Positions 9,781-21,535 of a stretch of 64,000 nucleotides of DNA are shown piece by piece (within the stretch, counting starts at the first letter, position 1; every line of letters begins with the position of its first letter). The translations under genes and the position numbers were made by a program. The stretch lies in NCBI GenBank assembly GCA_963989385.1, contig OZ022499.1, positions 34,588,993 to 34,652,992 on the forward strand, read 5' to 3'. The notes under the pieces were generated by a model. It was given only the letters and a program-made list of their open reading frames with translations, was not told the DNA's origin and did not search any database. The DNA comes from Ctena decussata (taxonomy: Eukaryota > Mollusca > Bivalvia > Lucinida > Lucinidae).

Positions 9781-11616
9781 ATCGCATCATCAAAAGTGCC
9801 GCAATTTATCGATGAAATTATCAATGACGTTCGTTGCTCATGTCATCAATAAACCTGGCCAGGGTGTAAAAGCATGCAGTTATTGTAAAGACACCTGCTT
9901 AATTAATTTCATAATCGTTAAAGGATTATTTTCAGTGGACGATTTGACAAAGACATGATAAAACTCTTTGATCCAGAATGTATTAAAGAACTTCTTCGTT
10001 TTGACTTTTTGGTTCCCACAACGTATATTTGGTGTCAGGCTTAATTATGCTTGACCGCAGAAATTGATGCCAGCGCCTGATGAGACTCGCAGAGGGGTCG
10101 AAAAAGTTGTTAAAGATCTTCTTGAGTCTTACGTTTGTTCTTTTTCGTATTTAACTAGCAAAACTTTGTGACCAAAACGACTGACATTTGGCCCCAAACG
10201 CATCCAAATATGCATTTAAAACGCACATAGAGACGCCCATAAATCAAAAATTTTCTCGGGAGAGGACCCCCGAACCCCCCTAAACAGAGGGAGGAAATCC
10301 CCCTCTCGTGCTCACCCCCCTCCCCCCATCGGCACTCGCTGCTTTCCTCCGCCGGACCAGTTTTCACTACACGGCGACGGGCCTGTGATAAGACCGTAGC
10401 GTCTGATCAGGATCAAGAAATTTACGGTGATTTTGCGCTTTAGCATTGGAATATCACTGCAAACAGAGTATAAACACTACATGGTCATTCAACGGGTCCT
10501 GCTGCACTAATCTGAGTCTACACAGTGTGCAACTGTCCATCTGATGAACGCAAGTCATTAATGGGTTCACACACATGCGAGCTGATCTTGAATTTTCTTC
10601 TGAATTTTTAGCGGAAGCTTAGATGCTCTACGCATAACCGTCATTATCAGACGCTAGTGTGTGGGGCGTGGGAGGGATGGGGGATATTTTACAAAAAGTA
10701 TATTGTATTATTTTTATACCGATCTTTTTTTAAAGAAGACACAACAGCCACTCAGGCAGTTGATTTATGATTTGCTTTCAGCATCAGACCATGCATCCGA
10801 CATAATTTTTCCAGCTAATGCCTGTATTTCAGTTCAAATTATATAATGATCCGTTACTGTCTTTAGTTTCATCAAATACTGAGATGCCACAAAAATAATG
10901 ACTGCCTGCAATTTTAGGGATGCCAGGACACATAACAAAGCAGAATCGGTTTCAATCGCCTAATGATAAAATTGTATAAACAACCGAAATTTGTTTTGGG
11001 GGTAATGAGCAACAGACAAAATGCAAGCGCCGCTGAAGAAGGGACAAGCTTTTCAACAACTCTCATTTGTTTCACAGCCGCCCATTTCGATCGAATTTCT
11101 CACCTTGCTTTCTGTCATTGGTCTAGCTCGATGACTGAGATAAAATGGTAAAAATATTTGCTTCATTTGTGAGAAAAATGGGTGATAACATCAGGGTGAT
11201 CCGATACTGTCGATGATCCGATACTGTAGAGTCCACTGTATGATCTGTGAGTGACTCTACATTCTTTGATAATACCAAACTGGTCCTAGATTTACAGAAT
11301 TTAGTCTCGTACACTGATTTAGACCTTCGACCCATGATGCCCTAGACAGAAGGGTCGGGCAACTACACTCAGGAGTCATTGATGAGTTCCCAAAATGGCA
11401 GATTTTTTGACTTTTGCAAAACATACATCTTTTTCAGACCAAGTTTCCGCAAAACAAATAATGAAACGAGTCTTTTATTTTCTAGGTGAAGCTCTCTTTT
11501 TTATTAAGTTATATTTATCTAAAATTTGTTGCAAATCTTGTTATTCAAAGGTATGACATAACCTTAATCAAAGCCACACATGAGTTCTAAAATACCCCGC
11601 ATAAAATTCCTACTCT
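9781..11616. other. Intergenic, no supported gene
   Basis: A GC- and C-rich stretch at 10250-10345 (CCCCCGAACCCCCCTAAA and similar) resembles terminal parts of unclassified invertebrate transposons but lacks a second end that I can see. A doubled GATCCGATACTGT occurs at 11199-11227. Open frames are under 75 codons and have no domain signature. Confidence 0.5.
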
Positions 11617-11839
11617 GGGGCCGTATTCATAAAACGACTTAAGTGGTTGCTATGCTGTTGCTAAGGCTAAATCTCTTTGAAGGAGATTCCCTACAACTAT
11701 GAAATTTGCTCTGGAGGAACAGTCTTACAAAGACTGTTCCTCCAGACCAAATTTCATTGTTGTAGGGAATCTCCTTTATAGATATTTACCCTTAGCAACC
11801 GCATAGCAACAACTTAAGTGGCTTTATGAATACGGACCC
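11617..11839. mobile_element. Foldback MITE, second copy
   Basis: The left end GGGGCCGTATTCATAAAACG and right end GGCTTTATGAATACGGACCC are inverted repeats. The inner arms AGGAACAGTCTTAC and AAGACTGTTCCTCC form a near-perfect hairpin centre, so the whole 223 bp is a long hairpin. Same family as 7841-8059. I could not define a clean target duplication. Confidence 0.8.
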
Positions 11840-13140
11840 TGGATAATTGTTTCTTCCAGTTCTATCCGACTTTATAAATTCATTTATACTGATGTTATTT
11901 TGGTATGATAGTGAAGTAAAACACTGCTTGTTTGTGTCTTTCTTTTTTATTCAATGTTATGTTAGAGGTGGGTGGGGTTTTTCTACCCTTGATATAAAAC
12001 AGACATTGCATAAATACTCAACAAGAAAACTTAAAGACACTGATCTACTTTAGTAGGACATTTATCTGCGTTTTATAAGCATCTAACCACCAGAAGTTTA
12101 TTTCTTTTAAATAAATATGGCATACTGCAAAAATGACTCTCGCCATAATTTCGCAACTGCCCTTTGGAAGTTATAAAACATTTCTAACATGATATTAGAG
12201 AATTTTCCCACAAAACTTCAAATCTTTGCTAGAAATGCAAGCAGGAGATGACCACTATAGGCTTTTAGCTTACTGTCAGATCCTGATACTTGAGATTCTA
12301 AATTATACGAGGGGTCGACTTTTGTTGTAGACATTTTATGATTGATAGTAAACTCATTAAATTTGCTGTAAATATAAATTCATCTTTCCTTTATCCAGTG
12401 ATTTATATGATTTACCAGTCTAACTTCGGCATGTTGTCTATATGGATCGTCATAGTAACCTTATGATGGTTCTGCGGAGCACGGTAAAAATTTGCTTTAT
12501 TATTTCTAATTGCTTGTTTTATCTTTGGTTATGTCTAATATTTGCAGTAGAGTAAAATGCTTGACAATTGGTATGCTATTTCGTTATGGTTTCCGCTTTT
12601 AACTGGGGGGGGGGGGGGGGGGGAAATTATTGCCGTCAACAGTTGTTATGCTGGCATAAGCAGCGTAAAGTATGGTCTGTTGGTAATACATGGGCGACAA
12701 AATGACGTTGACCATTATACCGTGTATTTCATACAAGTCCAGGTTTTGTATATAATTGTAAGAAAAATGAGGGCAGACTCAAATAAATGTTTAAATGTTT
12801 TAAATGATCAAATTTACTATTATTTGATCCTTGTATGTTAGTTTTGTCTGATGCTGGCACTAATTTGAGGGCTGTAGACCTGCATTTAAACATACACTGC
12901 AAAAGTCTTGTACTTGGAAACGATAACTGAAAGCAGAAGTTCGGCTTGGATTTATGAACCAATAAAGATGAGAAGTGATGCTACAAAATTCTTGGAACAA
13001 TCATATTGCGTGCAGATGTGTCTGAAATTGGATTAAATCATGAAAAATCTGCAAAAAGGGTGTTAGTGTTTGAAAACAGAGAAACCAAAGAACCCCCAAC
13101 AATGTTAAAACGGTACAAAACGTCAAACGTCATTAATGTG
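11840..13140. other. Intergenic, no supported gene
   Basis: The sequence is AT-rich. It contains a run of 18 or more G at 12606-12622. The open frames (up to 94 codons) overlap this homopolymer or lack any domain and are not called. Confidence 0.5.
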
Positions 13141-13141
13141 G

Positions 13142-13330
13142 TGCTCCGCTGTAGCTGTACCTTGCGGTACAAACCGGCTTTTATAGCGACGTGCTAGAGT
13201 GTCCGGCTATAGATCGAAAGGTCCCGGGTTCGGGCGTGAGATTTTTTAAGAGTCCGTGACATGTTGCCACGCTGACTGAAATGAACACAGTAACTCTTCC
13301 TAATTACATACTGTAACAAGTTTGGTTAAA
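13142..13330 (+). repeat. Possible tRNA-derived SINE remnant
   Basis: The stretch 13190-13245 contains a B-box-like GGTCCCGGGTTCGGGC preceded by an A-box-like TAGAGTGTCCGG, as in the tRNA-related head of a SINE. There is no tail or target duplication that I can define, and it cannot fold as a complete tRNA, so it is a remnant at best. Confidence 0.35.
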
Positions 13331-13379
13331 ATTTGCCATTAGCTTCAAGAGATATTTAACATAACATGCAAAGTAATTC

Positions 13380-14250
13380 TCTGATTGTGAAAATGGGGTC
13401 TAGGTCACCAAAATCTGATGTCTTTGGCTTGTTCAAGTGATATATCCATGCATGTTTAGTGAAAATTCAAAATCTGTCAACTTTAAAATTTGGTCCTGTG
13501 ACTTTGAAAACAAGGTCAGTGTCACCATAATATAATAATCTCTTTAGCTTATCATAATAAAATATCTTTACGAGCTTGGTAAAATTCAAAATATGTAAAT
13601 GGGCTCCTGTGACCATGAAATTGGGGTCAAGGTCACCAAAACCTACCCACTTATTAGTACTGTCCTGATGATATATTCTTGCAAGTTTGGAGGAAACCCA
13701 CCCAGTGATTGACGTAAAATATAGACAGATTGACATTAAGTGATCCTGTGACCTTGGAAATAGGGTCAAGGTCACAAAAACCTTATAAATTTTAGACTAG
13801 GAATTATTCCACTGATATATCCATGCAAGTTTCGTGGAAATCCACCCACTTGTTTAGGACAGAGAGGGATTTAACGCTAGGATCGACGAAAAACAACAGC
13901 ATTTAGTCTGTTGTGACCTTGAAAGTGGGGCCAAGGTCTCAAGTACCAAATAAACACTAGGAATTATCATATATGATATATTCATTCAAGTTTGGTGGAA
14001 ATCCACCCTTTGCTTTAAAGTAGATAGGGATTTAACTGTAAGATCGAGGTGCAGACATGAAGTCATCCTGTGACCTTGAAAATGGGGTCAAGGTCATAAA
14101 ACCTAATGGAGTCTGGCAATTTTCCCAATGATGTATCCATGCAAGTTTGGTGAAAATCCACCTATTGGTTTAAGATAGAGAGAGATTTATTGCTAAGGTC
14201 GATGTAAATTGTGGACGGACGGATGGAAGGAATGACGGACGGATGGAAAA
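13380..14250 (+). repeat. Minisatellite element, CCTGTGACCTTG monomers with GGAC/GGAT tag
   Basis: At least five degenerate monomers of about 115-167 bp carry the core CTTGAAAATGGGGTCAAGGT, at about 13490, 13606, 13744, 13911 and 14066. Each is followed by a GATATATCCATGCAAGTTTG block. The array ends in a short GGACGGACGGATGG microsatellite (about 14212-14245). This minisatellite-plus-ACGG architecture recurs at 26915, 36659 and 47947 and resembles the pearl-type elements described in bivalves. Confidence 0.75.
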
Positions 14251-15130
14251 CCGGATACCTATATCACACCTTGCTAAAGCAGTTGCGACAAAAATCTGAA
14301 ACTTCTTCTTGTCCTGTGGGTTACATGTTTTCCAGCACCACGATTTCACAGTATCATAGCACATCCGTACAGTCTGGTCCTGAACGTCACAGTTCTAAAA
14401 TGCGTAGACATGTTGGCGACATACTAACTGCATTCTGGTCCGGGCTTTCCTCGTTGCATTTTTGCTAGCCTGTAAGTTGGTTTAAGTTTAGCATACGGAC
14501 AGACGATTGAGAGGGGATGAATAATTTTATGCAAATATATCCATGTGAATAGGAGAACGTCAGCCGTACCAGAAGAAAAGATGCTGATGGCAAACGTGGT
14601 CATGCCATGGACGATTATTCTGCACTTGCGCAGTCGGAGTTGTCCCTATCTGCACCAGCAAGCTAAGGCTCCGCGAAACCTATGCAGTGAACAGCTAATG
14701 CAGCGCATACCGATCAGAGCCTTTACTGTTCACATAGCATAATCGTTCAAGCGTACTTATTAAAGTGGCATTGTTAAGAGTAGATATCGTTCTATGGAAG
14801 AAAATACAGGAATGGATTTAAGCTATTAGACATGATTAACAGAAACAAACATTAGCGACGTTTTTTTTTATTAGATGTAAGACACTTTGCGACCTCAAAC
14901 CAACCTGAGCACCACCGCAAACAGACGGAAGGTTTTTCACTTTATAAGAAGATATGTCTTTTTTGCGCACACCTAGATCTACCATGGTTCATCTCTTGTA
15001 TAAAAAAATGCTAAACTGTTATGCTGCTGTGCATCGTTCCCCGCCCCCCCCCCCACTATCTTTTGAACACACATTATAGAATTATAGTTATATAATTAAC
15101 ACACGTGCGGCTCCACAGTTCGCAGTTTAA
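14251..15130. other. Intergenic, no supported gene
   Basis: Unique-looking sequence. A C run at about 15042-15055 is the only structure noted. The open frames at 14211-14468 and 14545-14742 have no recognisable domain. Confidence 0.5.
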
Positions 15131-15134
15131 CAAG

Positions 15135-15345
15135 TCGGCCGGCCCCGCTTGCTCAGTCGGCAGCGGGTCGGACTGCAGATCAAGGGGTGAAGGACAGTTG
15201 TCAATTACTGGTGAAAGTATGTACACTCAGGAGTTCTGAGCCTGGCCAGGAACAGTGTAACTACTTCAGCTGACCGATTTGACATAACCTTAGCTGTCTA
15301 CTGGGCCGTTAAAACTCAAATGCAACAGTAAAACAACAAGTTAGC
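15135..15345 (+). mobile_element. tRNA-derived SINE
   Basis: The head CCCCGCTTGCTCAGTCGGCA resembles a tRNA 5' half with an A-box (GCTCAGTCGG). A body of about 150 bp follows. The 3' end GGGCCGTTAAAACTCAAATG is followed by an A-rich TAAAACAACAA tail. Head, body and tail order fits a SINE transcribed by RNA polymerase III. No target duplication was confirmed. Confidence 0.6.
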
Positions 15346-15755
15346 CATCAAATCAGTATTTTTTTCTGATAGTCTGTTTTGAGGTCTGCCTCAAGAGCAA
15401 AGACAAAGCACCAGGTCTGGCTGACATCAAATTCTAGACTAATATGCAATGTGAAAAAAATGCAGATGTCGCAATGACTTAAAAATAAAAATAGGGCCTA
15501 AATATTTTTAGGTAAGAAATTACGGGTCTTTCAACATGCCTAAGTTCTGAAAATTTTGAATTTAAACTATGATTTCAATGGAGATAATCCAATTTCGAGC
15601 GAAAAGCAATGATTAAATTTGTTTTTTATGAGAAAAAAAATGACATGTTTTGCTCATTTTCATCCTGTGTGAGTAAATATAGCCTAATGGTATGATAAAT
15701 CTTATTTTGGACGGACACACGGCGCCAAGTGTGTGCAACTATGGTTACGTACCGT

Positions 15756-15921
15756 GAGTGAGTGAGTGAACTCGGGTTTAACGTCCCTCAAACAACGAGG
15801 TCATATGGAGACGGGACCTCGGTTTAAAGTCTCATCCGAAAGACCGGATAAGCGGGGGATCGATCTTGCGACCCCTGGATTGGTAGTCTGGAGTGGTATC
15901 CACTACACTACAGCCGTTCCT
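15756..15921 (-). mobile_element. tRNA-headed SINE, full copy with 12-bp target duplication
   Basis: Read on the - strand it starts GGAACGGCTGTAGTGTAGTG (A-box-like), continues to a B-box-like GGTCGCAAGATCGATCC, and ends in an ACTCACTCACTCAC tail. It is flanked by perfect 12-bp duplications, GTTACGTACCGT at 15744-15755 and 15922-15933. It is exactly as long (166 bp) as the copy at 34512-34677, so both are full-length insertions. Confidence 0.9.
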
Positions 15922-15933
15922 GTTACGTACCGT

Positions 15934-17609
15934 TGAGCCACTTGGGGAACGTCGATAGGAGAACTGAACTGACCTGAACTAAATTAGCTAGTTACGCGCT
16001 TTATATGCATATACACAATATTTTCCTGCTGACTTTGAAACAGACCATCATCAGAAAAAATATTGTTTTGATTGCTGACTTGTCGGACTACATAGTTCGC
16101 AGTCTTTTAAAGAGAATCCTCGAAAAAAATAATAAAAGAATCTAGTCTCGTCTTGCCTGGCGATAGCAACCTAAAAGTGCGCGTGCCGAACTGTCATGGT
16201 GACGTTGGGTTGTGACGTCACTGCAGTGTTTTAGCACCGTGGCCAATAGCAAAGTAGAGTGATCTATCTAACACACTCTGGTGTTGTCACGGAAAGAGGC
16301 ATTGCTGAAAAATATAAGGGTCTAATCATTTTTCTGTTTAATCGGAAACTGGTTGTATAAGAGAACATCCAGACATTTCTCTTCTCCCATATTTGATTAA
16401 ATATTAGATCGCTTTATTCATCTCGATTCATTTTGGCTGGAATGGATCGTTTTCTTCATTGAAAAGTTCGCTTCCTTTTGTCTTTCACATACAAATATGC
16501 ACGAAAATGTTTCGCTGACTTCCGACGTCATTTACTCAAAATAATGTCAGCGACGTTAAAGGTCCTTTTCATGCGTTGCGCATCAAATGCAAGCCTGCAT
16601 GGGCTTTTTAATTTTTCCAATTATCTAGATGCAGCTTGGCATGCCAGTCTGTGGAAACACACTTTCTGGTGGTCTACTCAATGTTTCTATCTTCTTAGAT
16701 TTATTCGTATACATGTACACATTTCTTTAAAAGCACTGAAATCATACCTCACAAACACGCATATTACATTTTCTTCATTTTATTTATTCAACCTACATTT
16801 AGCACCCAAATCTACACGCAGTGTAGCCATTGTCATGCGTCAATCTAATTTCCAGTGCTATGCTTATTCATAACTCGTTTCCAATATCTGAGCTAATTTT
16901 GACTGATGAAGCATTTTTACAACATGTACTGTCATTTCCGATGGAGCCAATTTGCGTGACAGGCAACATCGCCAACTCCATCATTACTCTTAGTGATGAC
17001 CTCAGCATGTGCCTTGCTGATTTATTCAGGGCAGTTATCAGTCTGAGTTCTATTTCAGTTGGTTAGAGAAATGCAATTATTTTAAGCTGTCATTTTCTCA
17101 CTTGTTACTTTGGGAACTTATCAATGGCCATTGAGTGTATATTCATTCTTGTATATTTTCTTTGCAGGACGGTGTTAAGCTGTTGGATAAGATTTTGCAA
17201 GATCGCAGTTCTCACAGGCCCCATTCAATGCGCAGTTTGAACTCACACAATTGTTTTTAATTACTATTCTAAAGGGTTGTGGCATCATCTCAAGTATCAT
17301 CAGTAGTGAACTGCTTGCACTAATAAAACAAAATGAAAATAGTTTCTAGCCTCATTCGCCGAAAAGCATTATGAGAGCCAGGCTGGTCAAGGCCAATATC
17401 GCCCGCCAGAAGGCACATACCCATTCATGCCCAGTGAACTATGCTATTCTATTCATCAAATGGATAAATCGTAAATTAAAGTGTGTCTGGTTTAGTTTAT
17501 GTGTTTTAGGCGTCTGATCTGTGTCTGCACTGTTTGACTATGTCCTATCTAAAGAACGTTATGCATTTATGGGTTTATCAATATAGAACCTATTGCATAT
17601 CCGGACGCT
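15934..17609. other. Intergenic, no supported gene
   Basis: The longest open frame here (16478-16873, 131 codons) has an aromatic- and Ser-rich composition and no domain, signal or splice context that I recognise. I leave it uncalled. A second frame, 16830-17066, overlaps it. No repeats were recognised. Confidence 0.45.
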
Positions 17610-18215
17610 CGGTAAACATTCTTCTGGGATTATACTGTCAATGCGAATAGAAGAGTCAGTGAAGAGACAGTGCATGAAGAGACTCTGCGTATATGCAGGT
17701 CTTTAACTTGGTTTAAACAATATTTGAGCCGCGACACGAGAAAACCAACAATGTGGTTGTGCGCCCTGTGCAGACTCCGATCAGCCTTGACATCTGCCTA
17801 GTTTGCCTAGTTTGATCAGACTCTTTGTTAAGTGCTTAAAAGGTAGCTAAGGGTCTAAGTTACCTCCATGCGGACAGCGAAGACTCGGATCAGACTGGGC
17901 GGATGCCCAGGCTGATCTGAGTCTGCGCTGGGCGCACAACCACTTTGTTTGTTTGGTCGTGTCGCGGCTCATATTTGTTCGTATAAATAGCAATGACAGC
18001 AGTATATACACGGTGGTTGAAATTGCGTGCGTCACTATTGTGCTGTAACAGTTTTGCACAAGTACGTCTTTCATCCCAAAAAATTATGTACATATAAGCA
18101 GAGACAGGTAAAACTTAACTGTGTTGACATTAAAGTGAGTGAGTGAACTCGGGTTTGACGTCCTACCAACAACTAAGACATACGGAGATGGGACCTCGGT
18201 TTAAAGTCACATCCG
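17610..18215 (+). repeat. Composite dispersed repeat, copy A (interrupted by a palindromic MITE)
   Basis: The outer sequence 17620-17725 plus 17977-18215 is the reverse complement of 29616-30035. It shares TTCTTCTGGGATTATACTGTC at one end and, at the other, the GTGAGTGAGTGAACTCGGGT tail of the tRNA-headed SINE. The MITE 17726-17970 interrupts it here and is absent from the other copy. The SINE part (18134-18215) lacks its tRNA head. Confidence 0.8.
17726..17970. mobile_element. Palindromic GAGCCGCGACACGAG MITE, copy 1 of 6
   Basis: The 245-bp sequence begins GAGCCGCGACACGAGAAAAC and ends with the complement GTGTCGCGGCTC. The whole element is an imperfect palindrome with internal arms CAGACTCCGATCAG and CTGATCTGAGTCTG and a smaller centre (AGGTAGCTAAGGGTCTAAG). 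It is flanked by ATATTT on both sides. The related locus at 29616-30035 shows the unoccupied sequence with one ATATTT. Confidence 0.92.
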
Positions 18216-20334
18216 AAACAAGAAAAACTATAACATGAAATGTCATGTTATATTGGGCGTTTGATTTTACTTCTCAGTTTATGCAGGTTTATAGAAGTAA
18301 ATGTCGCAATGATTGTTGAAATGAAACTTGAATCTCATTGCAGACTGATGAGGCTTCTTCCGTGTTGTTTTCGACCCCAACAAATTATCTTACTTCGATA
18401 TAGCCACGCAAAAAACTTTAGTTTTTGGATGTATTAATTTTGTTAAAAATGACCACAGTAACATATCTTTGATCAGAAGATTTGTAAGCTAGTGCAGAAT
18501 ACATGTATTAGGCTAACACAATTTTTTACTTAAGACTTGCATTTTAAGAAAAATAAATAAATAAATAAAACTGAGTAACCTTTTGCACATACAAACTTTC
18601 CCTATTACCCTTGGTAAATAGTCAACATGTCAGAAACCAACCAAACTAGGACGGTAACCAGTTGCCGATTATGCGCAGTAAACGATCTCGCCACGTGAGT
18701 TGCTAAGGAAGCGTATATTGTCTTCATTCGCACAAAACGATTTCGGCCGAGAGAATTGACTTTAATGTCAATCTCTGTGCAATTTGAGTGTTTGTTAATT
18801 GGCCTAGGATAACCAAACCCATTTCCTAGTCAGATATGACATTAATCCAGTTTCCCCTTTGTTACCATAGTTTAATGGGGTATGAACAACGAAAAAGTAC
18901 AGCAAAATGACATATTATAAGCGTCATGCTTACTGTCAGATCCTTATTACTCCACTTTGTTATTTATATGTATGTAAAAGTTTTCTGTAAACCAAAGGAT
19001 ACAGCGATTTAAATGACAAAACCTGCCGCCGTTAACTTAAATGTTATCAGCATGATCAACAAACTTTGAGATGGTAAATCCATGATTGGATTTGACATGC
19101 AGAAAGTTTAATTCGTCATATCGATAACTAGTGCCCTATCGGCATTTGTGCATTTGTCCTTTTATATAGATTTATAAATATCAAAACTAGGACAGATAAA
19201 GCAGCTAAATACCATTTATTTATTTATGGCATGCTTGTCTCACGTCAGAATAAATAAGACAATTTAAATATCTTTTATCACAAAGCTGACAGGTTGAAAT
19301 TTAAACATCACAGTGGAAGCGCGTGGCAGTTTAGCCCCTGCTGTGACTTCAGAGCTAATGTTTACCTTTAAAACTAGTATGTTTACCATAGCAACAATAT
19401 ATTTTTATATTGTATATTCATTGGAGAAATAGGGAAAAATATTTGTGAACCAGGGAAAATTCGGAAAAGTCTTATTTTTTCATTAAACCAAGTTGATGTT
19501 GTTTTGTGGATAATGAAGCAGACAGATATAAAGTTGCATTTTAAGGTAAACGTTTACCGAAAATGTATCTTTTATTTGTTTAAAATGTAATATATTATGT
19601 ACGCGAAAGGTATTTGGCTAATGCGCACATGTAGATAATGTCTAAGATTTTTAGGATGCAATGCGCATATACTACCCGCAAAATGTCAAGGGAGGCAACA
19701 CGAGCTGATTGCGCAACAGAATGGCGGATCTAAATTACCCAAGGAAGTTTGTATGTGTTTTGTTCATTTTCTCTATTTTATCTATATACTAACATTAAAG
19801 AATGATGCATGGTCATGTAAATCAGAACAATATTGACCGCGTTTAATGTAGACTAAAAGATATGCAAAAATACCTTAGTGCAGCTAAATTGAACTATATG
19901 GACCTAACACATTTAATTCAAAATAATAATGCAAGGAAGGCAATAAAAATCGAAAAGGATCGATGTCCTACGATAGCCCAATTACCTCTCTTATTTCACA
20001 ATTCTGAATTTCGAATTCTGAATTCCAAAATTCGTAGTACAAACTGAGTGATGAATTAAGATGAATGAGATTTATGTTAGTTGAAATGCAAATAACAATT
20101 GGTTTTAAGCCCGATTTCACGTCACAGTTATAACTCGTATTAACCAGTCCGTGGTCTATTTTACCGTACTTAAGGCGCAATTTAAAATTTTGGTGTTCCG
20201 AATGCTAATCCATGTACTAAGTTTAACGTGAAATCGGGCCTTAGTATATAAAAATCTGAATTAAATAATTTCACTAGAAAAAACAATGAACTATGTGAAT
20301 ATGCTGATCATTGTCGCGTGCAAAGGGACCTTCT
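18216..20334. other. Intergenic, no supported gene
   Basis: AT-rich sequence without recognised repeats, apart from a short AAATAAATAAATAAA run near 18550. Two partly overlapping small frames at 19862-20180 contain the palindrome-like ATTCTGAATTTCGAATTCTG but no domain. Confidence 0.5.
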
Positions 20335-20880
20335 ATATCTAGTATAGGTATATAAGATATCATATAAGAATCTTATATACTATATAAGATATCTAGTATA
20401 GGTATATAAGATATCTTATTTGACTTTTCCATAAGACGCAACACAATATATGTTATCTGATATAGCATTTAAGATGTCTTGTATCACATATAAGATATCC
20501 TGTTTTGTAAATCAGATATCGATATCAGATATGCTATCTAATATAGGATGTGAGATATCTTATTTAAATATATAACATATCTGATATATCAGATATTTGA
20601 TTTATTATATAAGATATCTTACATGCTATATAAGATATCTAATATATAAGATATCTGATATATAATATAAGATATCTTATATGAAAAATCAAATAAGATG
20701 ATAACTCATATCCTATATAAGAGATCTTATTTTCTATATAAGATATATCCTGTATCAGATATCTTATAGAGGATATAAGATTTCTTATATGTTATATATC
20801 TTATATGTTATATTAGATATCTTAACTGGCATATTAGATATCCAATTTACTATATAAGAAATCTACTATGCATTATGATA
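20335..20880. repeat. Satellite array of palindromic AAGATATCTTATATA units
   Basis: Several tens of degenerate copies of AAGATATCTTATAT and variants (ATATAAGATATC, TCAGATATC) follow one another with irregular spacing. Each core is its own reverse complement, so the array has no direction and can form many hairpins. No coding sense. Confidence 0.9.
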
Positions 20881-20919
20881 AGTAAAATGGCTTGCCATAG
20901 ATATCACTATACAGATTGG

Positions 20920-21535
20920 ATATATATCAAAAGGTAAAGTGGATATGATTTTTCGATATCACAAATTCGATTTTTGTTTATCACTTATTTGATTTGGCGA
21001 TATGAGTAATCTGAGTTTGTGATATCACTAATTCGTCCAAAATCGAATTTGTGATATCACAATGTCAATTTTGTGATACCACTATTTCAAGTATGTGATA
21101 TCACATGTGGTATCTCATTATTTTCTGATTTCACTAACTATTATGTGCTATCACTGACTCACCTGAGTGTCATAAACCATGTGTTATATTATGTTTACTA
21201 AATCGATTTAGTGAAATCACAAAATCGTTTTTGTAATATCGATTTCTTGATATCACTAGTTAGGAACGAATTACTGATCACAAACTCGATAGATATAGTG
21301 ATATCATAAAATCGATTAAGTGATATCACAAAATCGAATGTGACATCACTAAATAGATGTTGTGATATACAAAATCGAATTAGTGATATCACAAAGTAGC
21401 TGTGATCTCGTGTCATCACAAAATCAATTTTGTGATATCACTTATTCTATTTTGTGGTATCACTAATTGGATTTTTTGATATCACTCAATCGTACATATT
21501 TTGTGATATCACTTTTTACGATTTTATGGTATCTA
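20920..21535. repeat. Satellite array of palindromic GTGATATCAC + AAAATCGATT units
   Basis: Units of about 20-25 bp alternate GTGATATCAC with AAAATCGATT or ACTAATTCG. Both halves are close to self-complementary. It abuts the preceding AAGATATCTT array and the following 63-bp array, so three satellites lie end to end. Confidence 0.9.

Noticed and set aside
13190..13245. Possible tRNA gene (GGTCCCGGGTTCGGGC B-box-like word)
   Set aside because: No acceptor stem or cloverleaf can be drawn around it; at most a SINE head remnant.
16478..16873. 131-codon + strand frame, among the longest in the intergenic region
   Set aside because: No domain, no compositional or splice support, Ser/Phe/His-rich translation typical of random AT-rich DNA, and a second unrelated frame overlaps it.
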